Source: Solirubrobacter taibaiensis (GTDB taxonomy: Bacteria; Actinomycetota; Thermoleophilia; Solirubrobacterales; Solirubrobacteraceae). From it: DNA of 64,000 nucleotides. The position numbers and the translations under genes were made by a program. The notes under the pieces are model-generated. The model ran no database searches. It was given only the letters and a program-made list of their open reading frames with translations, and was not told the DNA's origin. Location: NCBI GenBank assembly GCA_027587225.1, contig JAPDDQ010000005.1:1-64000 (forward strand), read 5' to 3'. How positions within the stretch are numbered: the first letter of the stretch is position 1; every line of letters begins with the position of its first letter. Below are positions 34,638 to 43,556 of the stretch, piece by piece.

Positions 34638-37157
34638 ATGTCGATGCGTGGGCGACTCGCGAAAGCGAGCGCCGTCTCCGTCACGATGGCGCTGGCAGGC
34701 GTCGTCGCAGTCAATCCTGCCCTGGCGGCGCCGCCGAAGAGCGTCGCCGCCGCTCCAGGGGTGAATGCGGAGGCGGTCGCCGCTCCCGCGGTACCGACGT
34801 TCGTCAACGGCCTGTCCCAGAACGTCTTCTCGGCCACCGACGTCATCACCGGCGAGGTGTGGGTGGAGTCCGACTTCGACTCGGACCTGGACGGCAAGAA
34901 GGACCGCCTGCACGCGGACTTCACGCTGCCGCGCGAGACCCAGACGGACGGCCTGAAAGTCCCGGTCATCTACGAGGACAGCCCGTACTACGCGGGCACC
35001 GGCGGTGCGCGCAACTGGCTCGTCGACCACGAGCTCGGTGCCACCTCTACCCGCCTCGCGCAGGCGTTCTTCAACGGCACCAACACCAGCCCGAACATCT
35101 CCAACGCCCACGAGGCGACCTGGCTGCCGCGCGGCTTCGCGGTCGTGCACTCCGAGTCCCCGGGCTCGGGCTACAGCGACGGTTGCCCGACGTCGGGCGC
35201 GCCGAACGAGACGCTCGGCGCCACCGCGATCATCGACTGGCTCAACGGCCGCAAGAAGGCCTACACAAGCCGCGACGGCACGACCGAGGCCGCGCCCGTG
35301 AGCTGGCACAACGGCAAGACGGCGATGATGGGCACGTCCTACAACGGCACGATCCCGATCGCCGCCGCGTCCACCGGCGTTGACGGCCTCGCCGCGATCG
35401 TCCCGATCGCCGCCATCAGCGACTGGTACGACTACTACCGCGCCAACGGCGCCGTGCGCGCCCCGCATTCCGCCAACGGCGGCACCGGCAACAACGGCTT
35501 CCAGGGCGAGGACCTCGACGTGCTCGCCGATCTCGTCTACTCCCGCCGCGACGAGCAGGCCAACCCGCCCGGCAGGATCAAGTGCCGCCCCGTGATCGAC
35601 GCCATCAAGGCGCAGGTCGCTCGCGAGACCGGCGATCGCACGCCGTTCTGGCAGGAGCGCAACTACATGAAGGACTCCGCCAAGATCAAGGCGGCGACCC
35701 TGATCGCGCACGGCGGCAACGACTTCAACGTGATGACCAAGAACGCGGCCCAGCTGTGGGACGCGCTGAAGGTCAACGGCACGCCGCGGATGTTCTACTT
35801 CCACCAGGGCGGCCACGGCGGCGCGCCGACCGACTTCCTGACGAACCTGTGGTTCACCAAGTACCTGTGGGGCCAGGACAACGGCGTCGAGAACCTGGCG
35901 AAGTCCTGGGTGGTGCGGGAGGCGGCCACGTGCCCGCCGCGTGAGAGCGCCGTCTCCGCGGACGTGAGCAACTCCACCACGCTCACCGTCGCCTCCGCCG
36001 CGCCGTTCCGGGTCGGCTACACGCTGACGATCCCGCAGACGAACGCCGACGGCACGATCACGTCCACCACGCGTCTGATCACGAACATCAGCGGCAACAC
36101 GCTGACGCTCGCGACCGCCGTCGCCACGACCGCCGGCCAGAAGGTCGCTTCCGGCGCCGTCGTGTTCCTGGCCTGCGGCACCACCAACCCGACGCCGTAC
36201 GCCGACTGGCCCGACCCCGCCAAGGGCGACGTCACGGTCCGCCTCGGCTCCGGCGGCGCCGCTCGCGGCGCGCTCACCCTGGGTCCGGCCTCCGCCGGCA
36301 CGGAGACGCTGACCGACGACTCCACCGTCGCCGACACGACGATGATGAACGCGGCCAGCAGCCCCAATCGCCTGCTCTACGTCACGAACGCGCTGACGCA
36401 GGACGTCCGCCTCTCCGGCTCGCCGAAGGTGACGCTGAAGGCCGCGTTCTCCAAGCGCGCGAACTTCAGCGCCGCGCTCGTGAGCCTCCCGGCCACGGGC
36501 ACCGGCACGGTCATCACCCGCGGCTGGATCGACCCGGAGAACCCGGTGTCGGACTCGGTCACGGTGCCGACCGTCCCGGGCGAGTTCCGCTCGCTGACGT
36601 TCGACATGCAGGCCAAGGACGCCGTCATCCCGGCCGGCCGCCGGATCGGCCTGATGGTGTTCTCGACCGACCGCCAGTACCACATCCGCCCGGCCCCCGG
36701 CACGCAGGTGAGCCTCGATCTCGCGGGCTCCTCGTTCACGATCCCCATCGTCGGCGGGTCCAAGACGTTCACCACCGCCAATGGCGGGGACTGGGAGGAC
36801 GCGCCGGTCGGTGGGACCGTCCCGGCCACGCTCAGCCTCGCGCTCGGCGCGCCGGCCATATTCCCGCCCTTCACCCCGGGTGTCGCGCGGGAGTACACGG
36901 CGTCCACGACCGCCACGGTCATCTCCACCGCGGCCGAGGCGACGCTCAGCGTCTCCCCGCCCGGCAACATGACCAACGGCGCGTTCAGCCTCCCGCAGCC
37001 GCTGCGGGTGGAGTTCGCGCCCGGCTCGTTCAACGCGCCGGTGTCCAACGCCACTTCCACCATCACCTTCAAGCAGGCCATCGCGGCAACGGATGCCCTG
37101 CGTACCGGGACGTACAGCAAGACGTTGACGTTCACGCTCTCGACCACAACGCCGTAA
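34638..37157 (+). CDS. Secreted S15-type peptidase (Xaa-Pro dipeptidyl-peptidase/CocE-like), copy 1
   Basis: The 839-residue protein has a signal peptide (about 30 residues, ending ALAAP). The alpha/beta-hydrolase core shows the nucleophile Ser234 in GTSYNG, the Asp in HGGNDFNVM and the His in HQGGHGG, the S15 triad. Before it, DFDSDLDGKKDR looks like a calcium-binding DxDxDG loop. An Ig-like insert (about 430-500) and the jelly-roll S15 C-terminal domain follow, then a last 110-residue module also present in copy 2 and in the DUF6351 protein at 61467. The ATG at 34638 follows GAGG at 34631. It would clip Xaa-Pro dipeptides or acyl groups outside the cell. Confidence 0.9.
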   Translation: MSMRGRLAKASAVSVTMALAGVVAVNPALAAPPKSVAAAPGVNAEAVAAPAVPTFVNGLSQNVFSATDVITGEVWVESDFDSDLDGKKDRLHADFTLPRETQTDGLKVPVIYEDSPYYAGTGGARNWLVDHELGATSTRLAQAFFNGTNTSPNISNAHEATWLPRGFAVVHSESPGSGYSDGCPTSGAPNETLGATAIIDWLNGRKKAYTSRDGTTEAAPVSWHNGKTAMMGTSYNGTIPIAAASTGVDGLAAIVPIAAISDWYDYYRANGAVRAPHSANGGTGNNGFQGEDLDVLADLVYSRRDEQANPPGRIKCRPVIDAIKAQVARETGDRTPFWQERNYMKDSAKIKAATLIAHGGNDFNVMTKNAAQLWDALKVNGTPRMFYFHQGGHGGAPTDFLTNLWFTKYLWGQDNGVENLAKSWVVREAATCPPRESAVSADVSNSTTLTVASAAPFRVGYTLTIPQTNADGTITSTTRLITNISGNTLTLATAVATTAGQKVASGAVVFLACGTTNPTPYADWPDPAKGDVTVRLGSGGAARGALTLGPASAGTETLTDDSTVADTTMMNAASSPNRLLYVTNALTQDVRLSGSPKVTLKAAFSKRANFSAALVSLPATGTGTVITRGWIDPENPVSDSVTVPTVPGEFRSLTFDMQAKDAVIPAGRRIGLMVFSTDRQYHIRPAPGTQVSLDLAGSSFTIPIVGGSKTFTTANGGDWEDAPVGGTVPATLSLALGAPAIFPPFTPGVAREYTASTTATVISTAAEATLSVSPPGNMTNGAFSLPQPLRVEFAPGSFNAPVSNATSTITFKQAIAATDALRTGTYSKTLTFTLSTTTP

Positions 37158-37163
37158 GGACAG

Positions 37164-39689
37164 ATGAAGGCCACCAAGTACCTCGCCGCGAGCGCCGTGA
37201 CGGCGCTCGCGGGCATCGTCGCGGTCAGCTCCGCGACCGCAGCACCGCTGCCGCCGAAGAACCTCGCCTCCGCCACGGCGGAGACGTCCGTACCGGCCGC
37301 CCTGGCGGCCGCGCCGGCGGTCCCGACCTTCACGAACGGGCTCGCGCAGCCGGTGTTCGCGACGGCGACCGCGGATTGGGTCAACTACGAGCTGTGGGTG
37401 GAGTCGAACTTCGACTCCGACCGTGACGGCAAGAAGGACCGGATCCACGTCGACGTCTCGCGGCCGAAGGAGACCGACACCGACGGCCTGAAGGTCCCCG
37501 TGATCTTCGAGGACAGCCCGTACTACGCGGGCGGCAGCAACTCCCCGAACTTCAGCGTCGAGCACGAGCTGGGCGTTCCGCCCGCCGCGCGCATCCGCGC
37601 CCCCGACTTCTTCCCGACGGCCACGGCCACGAGCCCGCGCATCAGCACCGCGTACGAGTCCTACTTCGTGCCGCGCGGCTACGCCGTCGTGCACGCCGAG
37701 TCGCCCGGCTCCGGCCACTCCGACGGCTGCACCACCTCGGGCGGCCGGAACGAGACGCTCGGCGCCGTCGCCGTCATCGACTGGCTCAACGGCCGCCTGA
37801 AGGGCTACACGACCCGCACGGGCACCGAGGAGACCACCGCCGCGGCCTGGCACAACGGCAAGACCGCGATGATGGGCACGTCGTACAACGGCACGATCCC
37901 GATCGCCGCCGCCACGACCGGCGTCGAAGGCCTCGCCGCGATCGTCCCGGTCGCCGCGATCTCCGACTGGTACGACTACTACCGCGCCAACGGCCTCGTC
38001 CGCGCGCCGCACTCGGCCAACAACGGCCAGAACGGCAACAACGGCTACCTCGGTGAGGACCTCGACGTGCTCGCCGAGTACACGTACTCGCGCATCGAGG
38101 ACACGCGCCCGAACCGGTCCGTGTGCTGGCCGATCATCGACGAGATCACCGCTGGGCAGGACCGCGTCTCGGGCAACCGCAACGCGACGTGGGACGAGCG
38201 CAACTACATGAAGGACGCGGACAAGATCAAGGCCGCGACCCTGCTCGTCCACGGGAACCAGGACTACAACGTGATGACGAAGAACGCGGCCCAGCTCTGG
38301 GACGTGCTCAAGAAGAACAACGTCGCGCGCCAGTTCTACTTCCACCAGCTCAACCACACGAACCCGCTGCCGAACGAGATGGCGAACCGCTGGTTCACGA
38401 AGTACCTGTGGAACCAGGACAACGGCGTCGAGAACGAGCCGAAGTCGTGGGTCGTGCGTGAGGCCGACCAGTGCCCGCCGCGTTCCACCACGGTCGCGGG
38501 CGCGGTCACGGCCTCGACCACGCTGACGGTCGCGAACGCGAGCCAGTACCGCGTCGGCAACTCGGTCTCGGTCGCGCAGGCCACGGGGAACCCGGCCGCG
38601 CGCACGATCAGCGCCATCAACGGCAACGTCCTGACGCTCGCCACCGCGGTCACCGCGGCCGACGGCGCCGCCGTGACGCTCGCCTGCGGCAACGCCAACC
38701 CGACCGGCTACGCCGACTGGCCCGATCCGGCCACGCAGGACGCGACGCTCAAGCTGCAGCCGGGTGGCGCCACCCGCGGCGGCCTGACGTTCGACCAGCG
38801 CCCGGCCACGGGCAAGGAGACGCTGACCGACGACGCGTCGATCAACGCTTCCACCCTGATGAACGCGGCGTCCTCGCCGAACCGCCTCGTCTACCAGACG
38901 GCTCCGCTCAAGAGCGCGATCCGCATCTCCGGCGCGCCCAAGGTCGCGATCGACGCGGCCTTCAGCAAGCGCGCGAACTTCAGCGTCGCGCTGGTCTCCT
39001 ACCCGGAGACGGGCGCCGGCACGATCGTCACGCGCGGCTGGATGGACCCGGAGAATCGCAACTCCGACTACGTGTCCGAGCCCACCACGGCCGGCACGTA
39101 CTACCGCCTGAGCTTCACCATGCAGCCCAAGGACACGGTCATCCCGGCCGGTCGCCGGCTCGGCCTGATGGTGTTCTCGAGCGACCGTGAGTACACGATC
39201 CGCCCGGCCGCCGGCACGCAGGTGTCGGTGGACGTCGGAACGTCCACGCTCACGCTGCCGATCGTCGGCGGATCGGGCGCGCTGGCGCCCGCCATCGGCG
39301 AGGGCATCACGTCCGTCCCGGGCACGGTCGGTGGGAGCGTTCCCGCCACCCTCGCCCTCACGCTCGGCGCTCCGGCCTCGTTCGGCGCGTTCACGCCGGG
39401 CGTCGCTCGCGAGTACACCGCGTCCACGACGGCCACCGTCACCAGCACCGCCGGTGACGCGACGCTGACGGTCGCGGACAACGGCACGAAGCCGGGTTAC
39501 CTCGTCAACGGCGCGTTCTCCCTGCCGCAGCCGCTGCAGGGCCTCGGCGTCGTGAAGACGTGGAGCGCCCCGACCTCGGGCGAGGCGGTCCCCGTCACGT
39601 TCAAGCAGGCGATCGGCGCCAACGACGCGCTGCGCACCGGGTCTTACGCGAAGACCCTCACGTTCACGTTGTCGACGACGACGCCGTAG
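37164..39689 (+). CDS. Secreted S15-type peptidase, copy 2
   Basis: This 841-residue paralogue starts 6 bases after copy 1 and keeps the same plan: signal peptide (ASAVTALAGIVAVSSATA), NFDSDRDGKKDR calcium-type loop, nucleophile Ser240 in GTSYNG, Asp in HGNQDYNVM, His in HQLNHTN, an Ig-like insert, a jelly-roll domain and the 110-residue end module (ending LTFTLSTTTP). The two are clearly tandem duplicates, diverged mostly around residues 125-165 and in the insert. Probably co-transcribed with copy 1; substrates may differ. The 3' end overlaps the convergent MFS gene by 26 bases. Confidence 0.9.
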   Translation: MKATKYLAASAVTALAGIVAVSSATAAPLPPKNLASATAETSVPAALAAAPAVPTFTNGLAQPVFATATADWVNYELWVESNFDSDRDGKKDRIHVDVSRPKETDTDGLKVPVIFEDSPYYAGGSNSPNFSVEHELGVPPAARIRAPDFFPTATATSPRISTAYESYFVPRGYAVVHAESPGSGHSDGCTTSGGRNETLGAVAVIDWLNGRLKGYTTRTGTEETTAAAWHNGKTAMMGTSYNGTIPIAAATTGVEGLAAIVPVAAISDWYDYYRANGLVRAPHSANNGQNGNNGYLGEDLDVLAEYTYSRIEDTRPNRSVCWPIIDEITAGQDRVSGNRNATWDERNYMKDADKIKAATLLVHGNQDYNVMTKNAAQLWDVLKKNNVARQFYFHQLNHTNPLPNEMANRWFTKYLWNQDNGVENEPKSWVVREADQCPPRSTTVAGAVTASTTLTVANASQYRVGNSVSVAQATGNPAARTISAINGNVLTLATAVTAADGAAVTLACGNANPTGYADWPDPATQDATLKLQPGGATRGGLTFDQRPATGKETLTDDASINASTLMNAASSPNRLVYQTAPLKSAIRISGAPKVAIDAAFSKRANFSVALVSYPETGAGTIVTRGWMDPENRNSDYVSEPTTAGTYYRLSFTMQPKDTVIPAGRRLGLMVFSSDREYTIRPAAGTQVSVDVGTSTLTLPIVGGSGALAPAIGEGITSVPGTVGGSVPATLALTLGAPASFGAFTPGVAREYTASTTATVTSTAGDATLTVADNGTKPGYLVNGAFSLPQPLQGLGVVKTWSAPTSGEAVPVTFKQAIGANDALRTGSYAKTLTFTLSTTTP

Positions 39690-41142
39690 TTCGTCCGGAG
39701 CCGGCCCGTCGGGAGAATCTCCCGGCGGGCCGCGCTTCTCCGCTCCCTGACGCCTCGCGCACGAGGAGGAAGAGGATCACGGCGCCGCCGATCAACGCGG
39801 CGTCCACGAACACGGCGGCCGACCAGCCGCCGGTGGCATCGCGCAGCGCCCCGCTCACCGCGGGCGACAGCACGGCACCGATCTCCCCGATCAGGTTGTT
39901 CATGCCGAACGCCGCGCCGTGATGGGCGGGATCGGCGATGTCGGCCAGCATCGCCTGCGCGATCGGCTGCATCGCGTTGAAGAACGTGCTCGCGGAGAAC
40001 AGCAGCGCGGCCATCAACCACACGTTCGCGGCGCCCGCGGCGACCACGAAGCCGAACGCGATCGTCAGCACGCACTGCAGCGCGGTGAAGCCGACGACGA
40101 GCGGCTTGCGGCCGATCCCGCGCCGGACCGCGAGGTCGGAGAGCCAACCGCCGGTCGGGAAGCCGAGGATGCCCGCGCCGGCGTTGAACGCGGCGATCAT
40201 GGCGCTGCGGCCGAAGGACGATCCCGCCGCGTCGGCGACGATCGACACCGACCAGAAGCTGAAGAACCACAGGTTCCAGAGCACGGCGATGAACGCCAGG
40301 TTGATCAAGACCAGGTCGCGGTTCTTCAGCACGGCGCCCACCTCGCTCTGCCGGCGGGAGAACACGAACGCGACGAGGCAGAGGGCGAGTCCGACTTCGA
40401 GGACCGCGATCCACAGGTCTGAGAGGCCGGCCGCGTTGCCGAGGAAGTAGATGCCCATCACCGCGGCCAGGCCGACGGCGGAGTACGCGAGCAGGTGCAG
40501 CGTGGCCTTGGCGTAGGGCAGGCCGGGCTCCTGGCGCCGGAAGTACGCGGCCACCGCGATCCCGACCACCAGCGTCGCCGCGCCCAGGACGAGGAACGGC
40601 ATGCGCCAGGCGTCGTCCCCGTCGGCGAAGACGTCTCCGCCGAGCGCGATCAGGTTCGGCGCGAAGACGGTCGCGATCGTGATGCCGAGCGCGAGGCCGG
40701 TGATCACGACGCCCATGCCGAGGCTGCGCTTCTCGAGCGGCGTCTCCTGGGCGATCAGGCTGCGGTCGTTGGAATAGAACGCGCCCTCACCCAGGCCGGT
40801 GATCACGCGCACGGCGATGAACGCCACGAGGCCGGTGATGACGCCGCTGATCATCGTCGCGATGCCGGCCCAGATGAGGCTGATGACGATGATCGTGCGG
40901 TGGCCGTACTTGTCGCCCAGGTAGCCGCCGGGGAACTGGGTGAGCATGTAGCCCGCGAAGAACAGGCCGCCGATCAGGCCGCCGAGCGCGTAGGGCTTGT
41001 CGACGTTCGCGAGGAACCCGACGTCGTTCTCGATCATCCACGTCACGACCGGACCGGTGAGGGCGCGGTCGGCGGCACTGACGGTCCAGCCGAGCAGCAG
41101 GAAGATCCACAGGGTTCTATATGCGGGCCAAGCTCTCCTCAT
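39664..41142 (-). CDS. MFS transporter
   Basis: The 492-residue protein has about 12 membrane helices with MFS motifs: GYMLTQFPGGYLGDKYGHR (motif A, G-x-x-D-R-x-G-R type) after helix 2 and GGWLSDLAVRRGIGRKP after helix 8. It resembles the anion:cation symporter/ACS branch that carries organic acids and sugars acids. The ATG at 41142 begins MRRAWPAYRT; one at 41175 is possible. Substrate not determined. It is divergent from an acyl-CoA dehydrogenase gene, with 56 bases between. Confidence 0.88.
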   Translation of the reverse strand: MRRAWPAYRTLWIFLLLGWTVSAADRALTGPVVTWMIENDVGFLANVDKPYALGGLIGGLFFAGYMLTQFPGGYLGDKYGHRTIIVISLIWAGIATMISGVITGLVAFIAVRVITGLGEGAFYSNDRSLIAQETPLEKRSLGMGVVITGLALGITIATVFAPNLIALGGDVFADGDDAWRMPFLVLGAATLVVGIAVAAYFRRQEPGLPYAKATLHLLAYSAVGLAAVMGIYFLGNAAGLSDLWIAVLEVGLALCLVAFVFSRRQSEVGAVLKNRDLVLINLAFIAVLWNLWFFSFWSVSIVADAAGSSFGRSAMIAAFNAGAGILGFPTGGWLSDLAVRRGIGRKPLVVGFTALQCVLTIAFGFVVAAGAANVWLMAALLFSASTFFNAMQPIAQAMLADIADPAHHGAAFGMNNLIGEIGAVLSPAVSGALRDATGGWSAAVFVDAALIGGAVILFLLVREASGSGEARPAGRFSRRAGSGRTTASSSTT

Positions 41143-41185
41143 TCCGGCTAAATACCCGGTAAAGATCAGACACATTCGTCAGGGG

Positions 41186-41191
41186 TAGGCT
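41186..41191 (+). promoter_or_regulatory. Probable -10 box of a leaderless promoter
   Basis: TAGGCT ends 7 bases before the ATG at 41199, with no Shine-Dalgarno between. It is identical to the box before purC. Confidence 0.5.
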
Positions 41192-41198
41192 GCGAGTC

Positions 41199-42383
41199 AT
41201 GTCCACCGCCACCGTCCCGACCTTCGATCCGCTCGATCCGCTCGCGCTGGATGCGCAGCTCGATGACGAGGAGCGGCTCATCCGCAGCACCGTGCGTCAG
41301 TACGTGCGCGAGAAGTTCCTGCCGGTGGTTGCGAAGCACTTCGAGGAGGGCTCCCTGCCGGACGGGATCGGGCGCGACCTGGGCGCGTTGGGTCTATTGG
41401 GGATGCACCTGGAGGGCTACGGGTGCGCCGGCGCGTCGGCGACCGCGTACGGGCTCACGTGCCTGGAGCTGGAGGCCGGTGACTCCGGGCTGCGGTCGTT
41501 CTGCTCCGTGCAGGGGTCGCTGGCGATGTTCGCGATCTGGAAGTCGGGGTCCGAGGAGCAGAAGGAGCGCTGGCTGCCGGGGATGGCGGCGGGCGAGCTC
41601 ATCGGCTGCTTCGGGCTCACCGAGCCGGACGCGGGGTCCAATCCCGCGGGCATGCGGACGCGCGCGAAGAAGACGGACTCCGGCTGGGTCCTGAACGGCT
41701 CGAAGATGTGGATCACGAACGGGTCGCTGGCCGACGTGGCCGTGGTCTGGGCCAAGAACGAGGACGGCAAGGTCAACGGGTTCCTGGTCGAGAAAGGCAT
41801 GCCGGGGTTCAGCGCGCCGGTCATGCACGGCAAGCTCTCACTGCGGGCTTCGGTGACGAGCGAGCTCGTGCTCGACAACGTCGAGGTGCCAGAGGCCAAC
41901 CGGCTGCCGGAAGCGACGTCCTTGCGGGCGCCTTTGAGCTGCCTGAACGAGGCGCGCTTCGGGATCGTGTTCGGGGCCGCGGGCGCGGCGCGCGCGTGTT
42001 ACGAGGCGGCGCTGGACTACGCGAAGACCCGCGTGCAGTTCGACAAGCCGATCGCGGGCTTCCAGCTCACGCAGGCCAAGCTCGCGGACATGGCGGTGAA
42101 GGTCGGCAACTCGACCATGCTCGCACTGCATCTCGGGCGGATGAAGGACGCCGGGACACTGTCGACCCAGCACGTCTCCTACGGCAAGTTCCACAACGTC
42201 TCGACCGCGATCGACGTCGCGCGGACGGCGCGGACGATCCTCGGCGCCAACGGCGTGACGCTGGAGTATCCGGTGCTGCGCCACGCGAACAACCTCGAGT
42301 CCGTGCTCACGTACGAGGGCACGCACGAGATGCACACGTTGATTCTCGGTCAGGCGATCACGGGGCTGCCCGCGTTCACGTGA
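41199..42383 (+). CDS. Acyl-CoA dehydrogenase, glutaryl-CoA dehydrogenase-like
   Basis: The 394-residue flavoenzyme has GCFGLTEPDAGSNPAGM and VLNGSKMWITNG (acyl and FAD contacts), RVQFDKPIAGFQLTQ and the catalytic Glu in TYEGTHEMHTLILGQAITG. The last motif reads as in glutaryl-CoA dehydrogenases (TYEGTHDIHALILG). It likely oxidises, and may decarboxylate, a dicarboxylic or short acyl-CoA. It overlaps the convergent acyl-CoA dehydrogenase by 8 bases. Confidence 0.88.
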   Translation: MSTATVPTFDPLDPLALDAQLDDEERLIRSTVRQYVREKFLPVVAKHFEEGSLPDGIGRDLGALGLLGMHLEGYGCAGASATAYGLTCLELEAGDSGLRSFCSVQGSLAMFAIWKSGSEEQKERWLPGMAAGELIGCFGLTEPDAGSNPAGMRTRAKKTDSGWVLNGSKMWITNGSLADVAVVWAKNEDGKVNGFLVEKGMPGFSAPVMHGKLSLRASVTSELVLDNVEVPEANRLPEATSLRAPLSCLNEARFGIVFGAAGAARACYEAALDYAKTRVQFDKPIAGFQLTQAKLADMAVKVGNSTMLALHLGRMKDAGTLSTQHVSYGKFHNVSTAIDVARTARTILGANGVTLEYPVLRHANNLESVLTYEGTHEMHTLILGQAITGLPAFT

Positions 42384-43530
42384 TGGCGTTGTGGCCCGTG
42401 ATCTCGCGGGCCACGATCAGGGACTGGATGGAGTCGGTCCCCTCGAAGGTGAAGATGGCCTCCATGTCGGCGTGCTGGCGGGCGACGTGGTTCTCCAGCA
42501 GGATGCCGTTGCCGCCGAGGATGTCGCGCGCCATGCCGACGATCTCGCGCGCCTTCGCGGCGTGGTTCATCTTGGCGAGGGAGGCCATGCCGGCGGTGAG
42601 GCGGCCGTCCTCGGCGAGCTCGGAGAGCCGTAGGCAGAGCAGCTGCATGGCGGTGATCTCGGCCAGCATGCGGCTGAGCTTGTCCTGCACGAGCTGGTAG
42701 GCGGCGATCGGCTTGCCGAACTGCTCGCGTTGCTGGGCGTAGGCGAGGGCCGCCTCGTACGCGCCGAGCGCCATGCCGAGCGCGCGCCAGGCGACGGTGT
42801 AGCGGGTGCGCGAGAGCACGCCGGCGACGTCGCGGAAGTTGCGGCAGCCGGGGAGCTTGTTCTCGGCGGGCACGCGCACGTCGGTCATCGTGATGTCGGC
42901 CTGCCACACCGCTCGGAGCGCCGTCTTGCCGGTCATGACGGTGGCGTTGAAGCCGGCCGTGCCCTTCTCCACCAGGTAGCCGCCGACATGGCCGTCCGCG
43001 TCGCGCGCCCACACGATCACCACGTCGGCGATGCTGGCGTTGCCGATCCAGCGCTTGCGGCCGTTGATCACGTACTCGTCGCCGTCGGTGCGGACGCTCG
43101 TCTCCAGGTGGACGGCGTCGGAGCCGTGGTCGGGCTCGGTCAGCGCGAACGCGCCGATCGCGTCCAGGTCCGCCATCGCCGGCAGCCAGCGCTCCTTCTG
43201 CTCGTCGGAGCCGAGCATCGCGATCGACTGCATCGCGAGGTTCGAGTGCACGCCGTAGAACGTGCCCATGCTCCCGTCCGCGCGCGCCCACTCCATGCTC
43301 ACGAGCCCGGCGGCGGTGGCGCTCATGCCCGGGCAGCCGTAGCCGTCGATCGTCCCACCCGCCATCTGCAGCGCCGCGATCTTCGGGACGAGCGCGAACG
43401 GGAACTCGGCCCGCTCCCAGTAGCCGTTGATCACGGGCGTGATCTCTTGCTCGCAGAACGCGCGCAGCCGGTCCCGGATGCCACGCTCGTCGTCGGTGAG
43501 CTTCTCGTCGAGCAGGTAGAAGTCCGTCAC
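42376..43530 (-). CDS. Acyl-CoA dehydrogenase
   Basis: The 384-residue protein shares the same fold: AFALTEPDHGSDAVHLET, VINGRKRWIGNAS, REQFGKPIAAYQLVQ and the catalytic Glu in TFEGTDSIQSLIVAREITG. It is the same glutaryl-CoA-dehydrogenase-like subgroup as its convergent neighbour but only distantly similar, so the two arose by old divergence. The GTG at 43530 gives MTDFYLLDEKLTDDE, a normal family start; an open frame to 43743 runs through the M20 gene. Only 26 bases separate it from the divergent M20 gene. Confidence 0.88.
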   Translation of the reverse strand: MTDFYLLDEKLTDDERGIRDRLRAFCEQEITPVINGYWERAEFPFALVPKIAALQMAGGTIDGYGCPGMSATAAGLVSMEWARADGSMGTFYGVHSNLAMQSIAMLGSDEQKERWLPAMADLDAIGAFALTEPDHGSDAVHLETSVRTDGDEYVINGRKRWIGNASIADVVIVWARDADGHVGGYLVEKGTAGFNATVMTGKTALRAVWQADITMTDVRVPAENKLPGCRNFRDVAGVLSRTRYTVAWRALGMALGAYEAALAYAQQREQFGKPIAAYQLVQDKLSRMLAEITAMQLLCLRLSELAEDGRLTAGMASLAKMNHAAKAREIVGMARDILGGNGILLENHVARQHADMEAIFTFEGTDSIQSLIVAREITGHNAIT

Positions 43531-43556
43531 CTGCCGGAGTGTGCCACCGTTTCGTG

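Noticed and set aside
34551..38357. Minus-strand frame of 1268 codons opposite the S15 peptidases
   Set aside because: Composition is Arg/Gly/Val/Asp-rich without motifs, and the plus strand encodes two complete peptidases with signal peptides.
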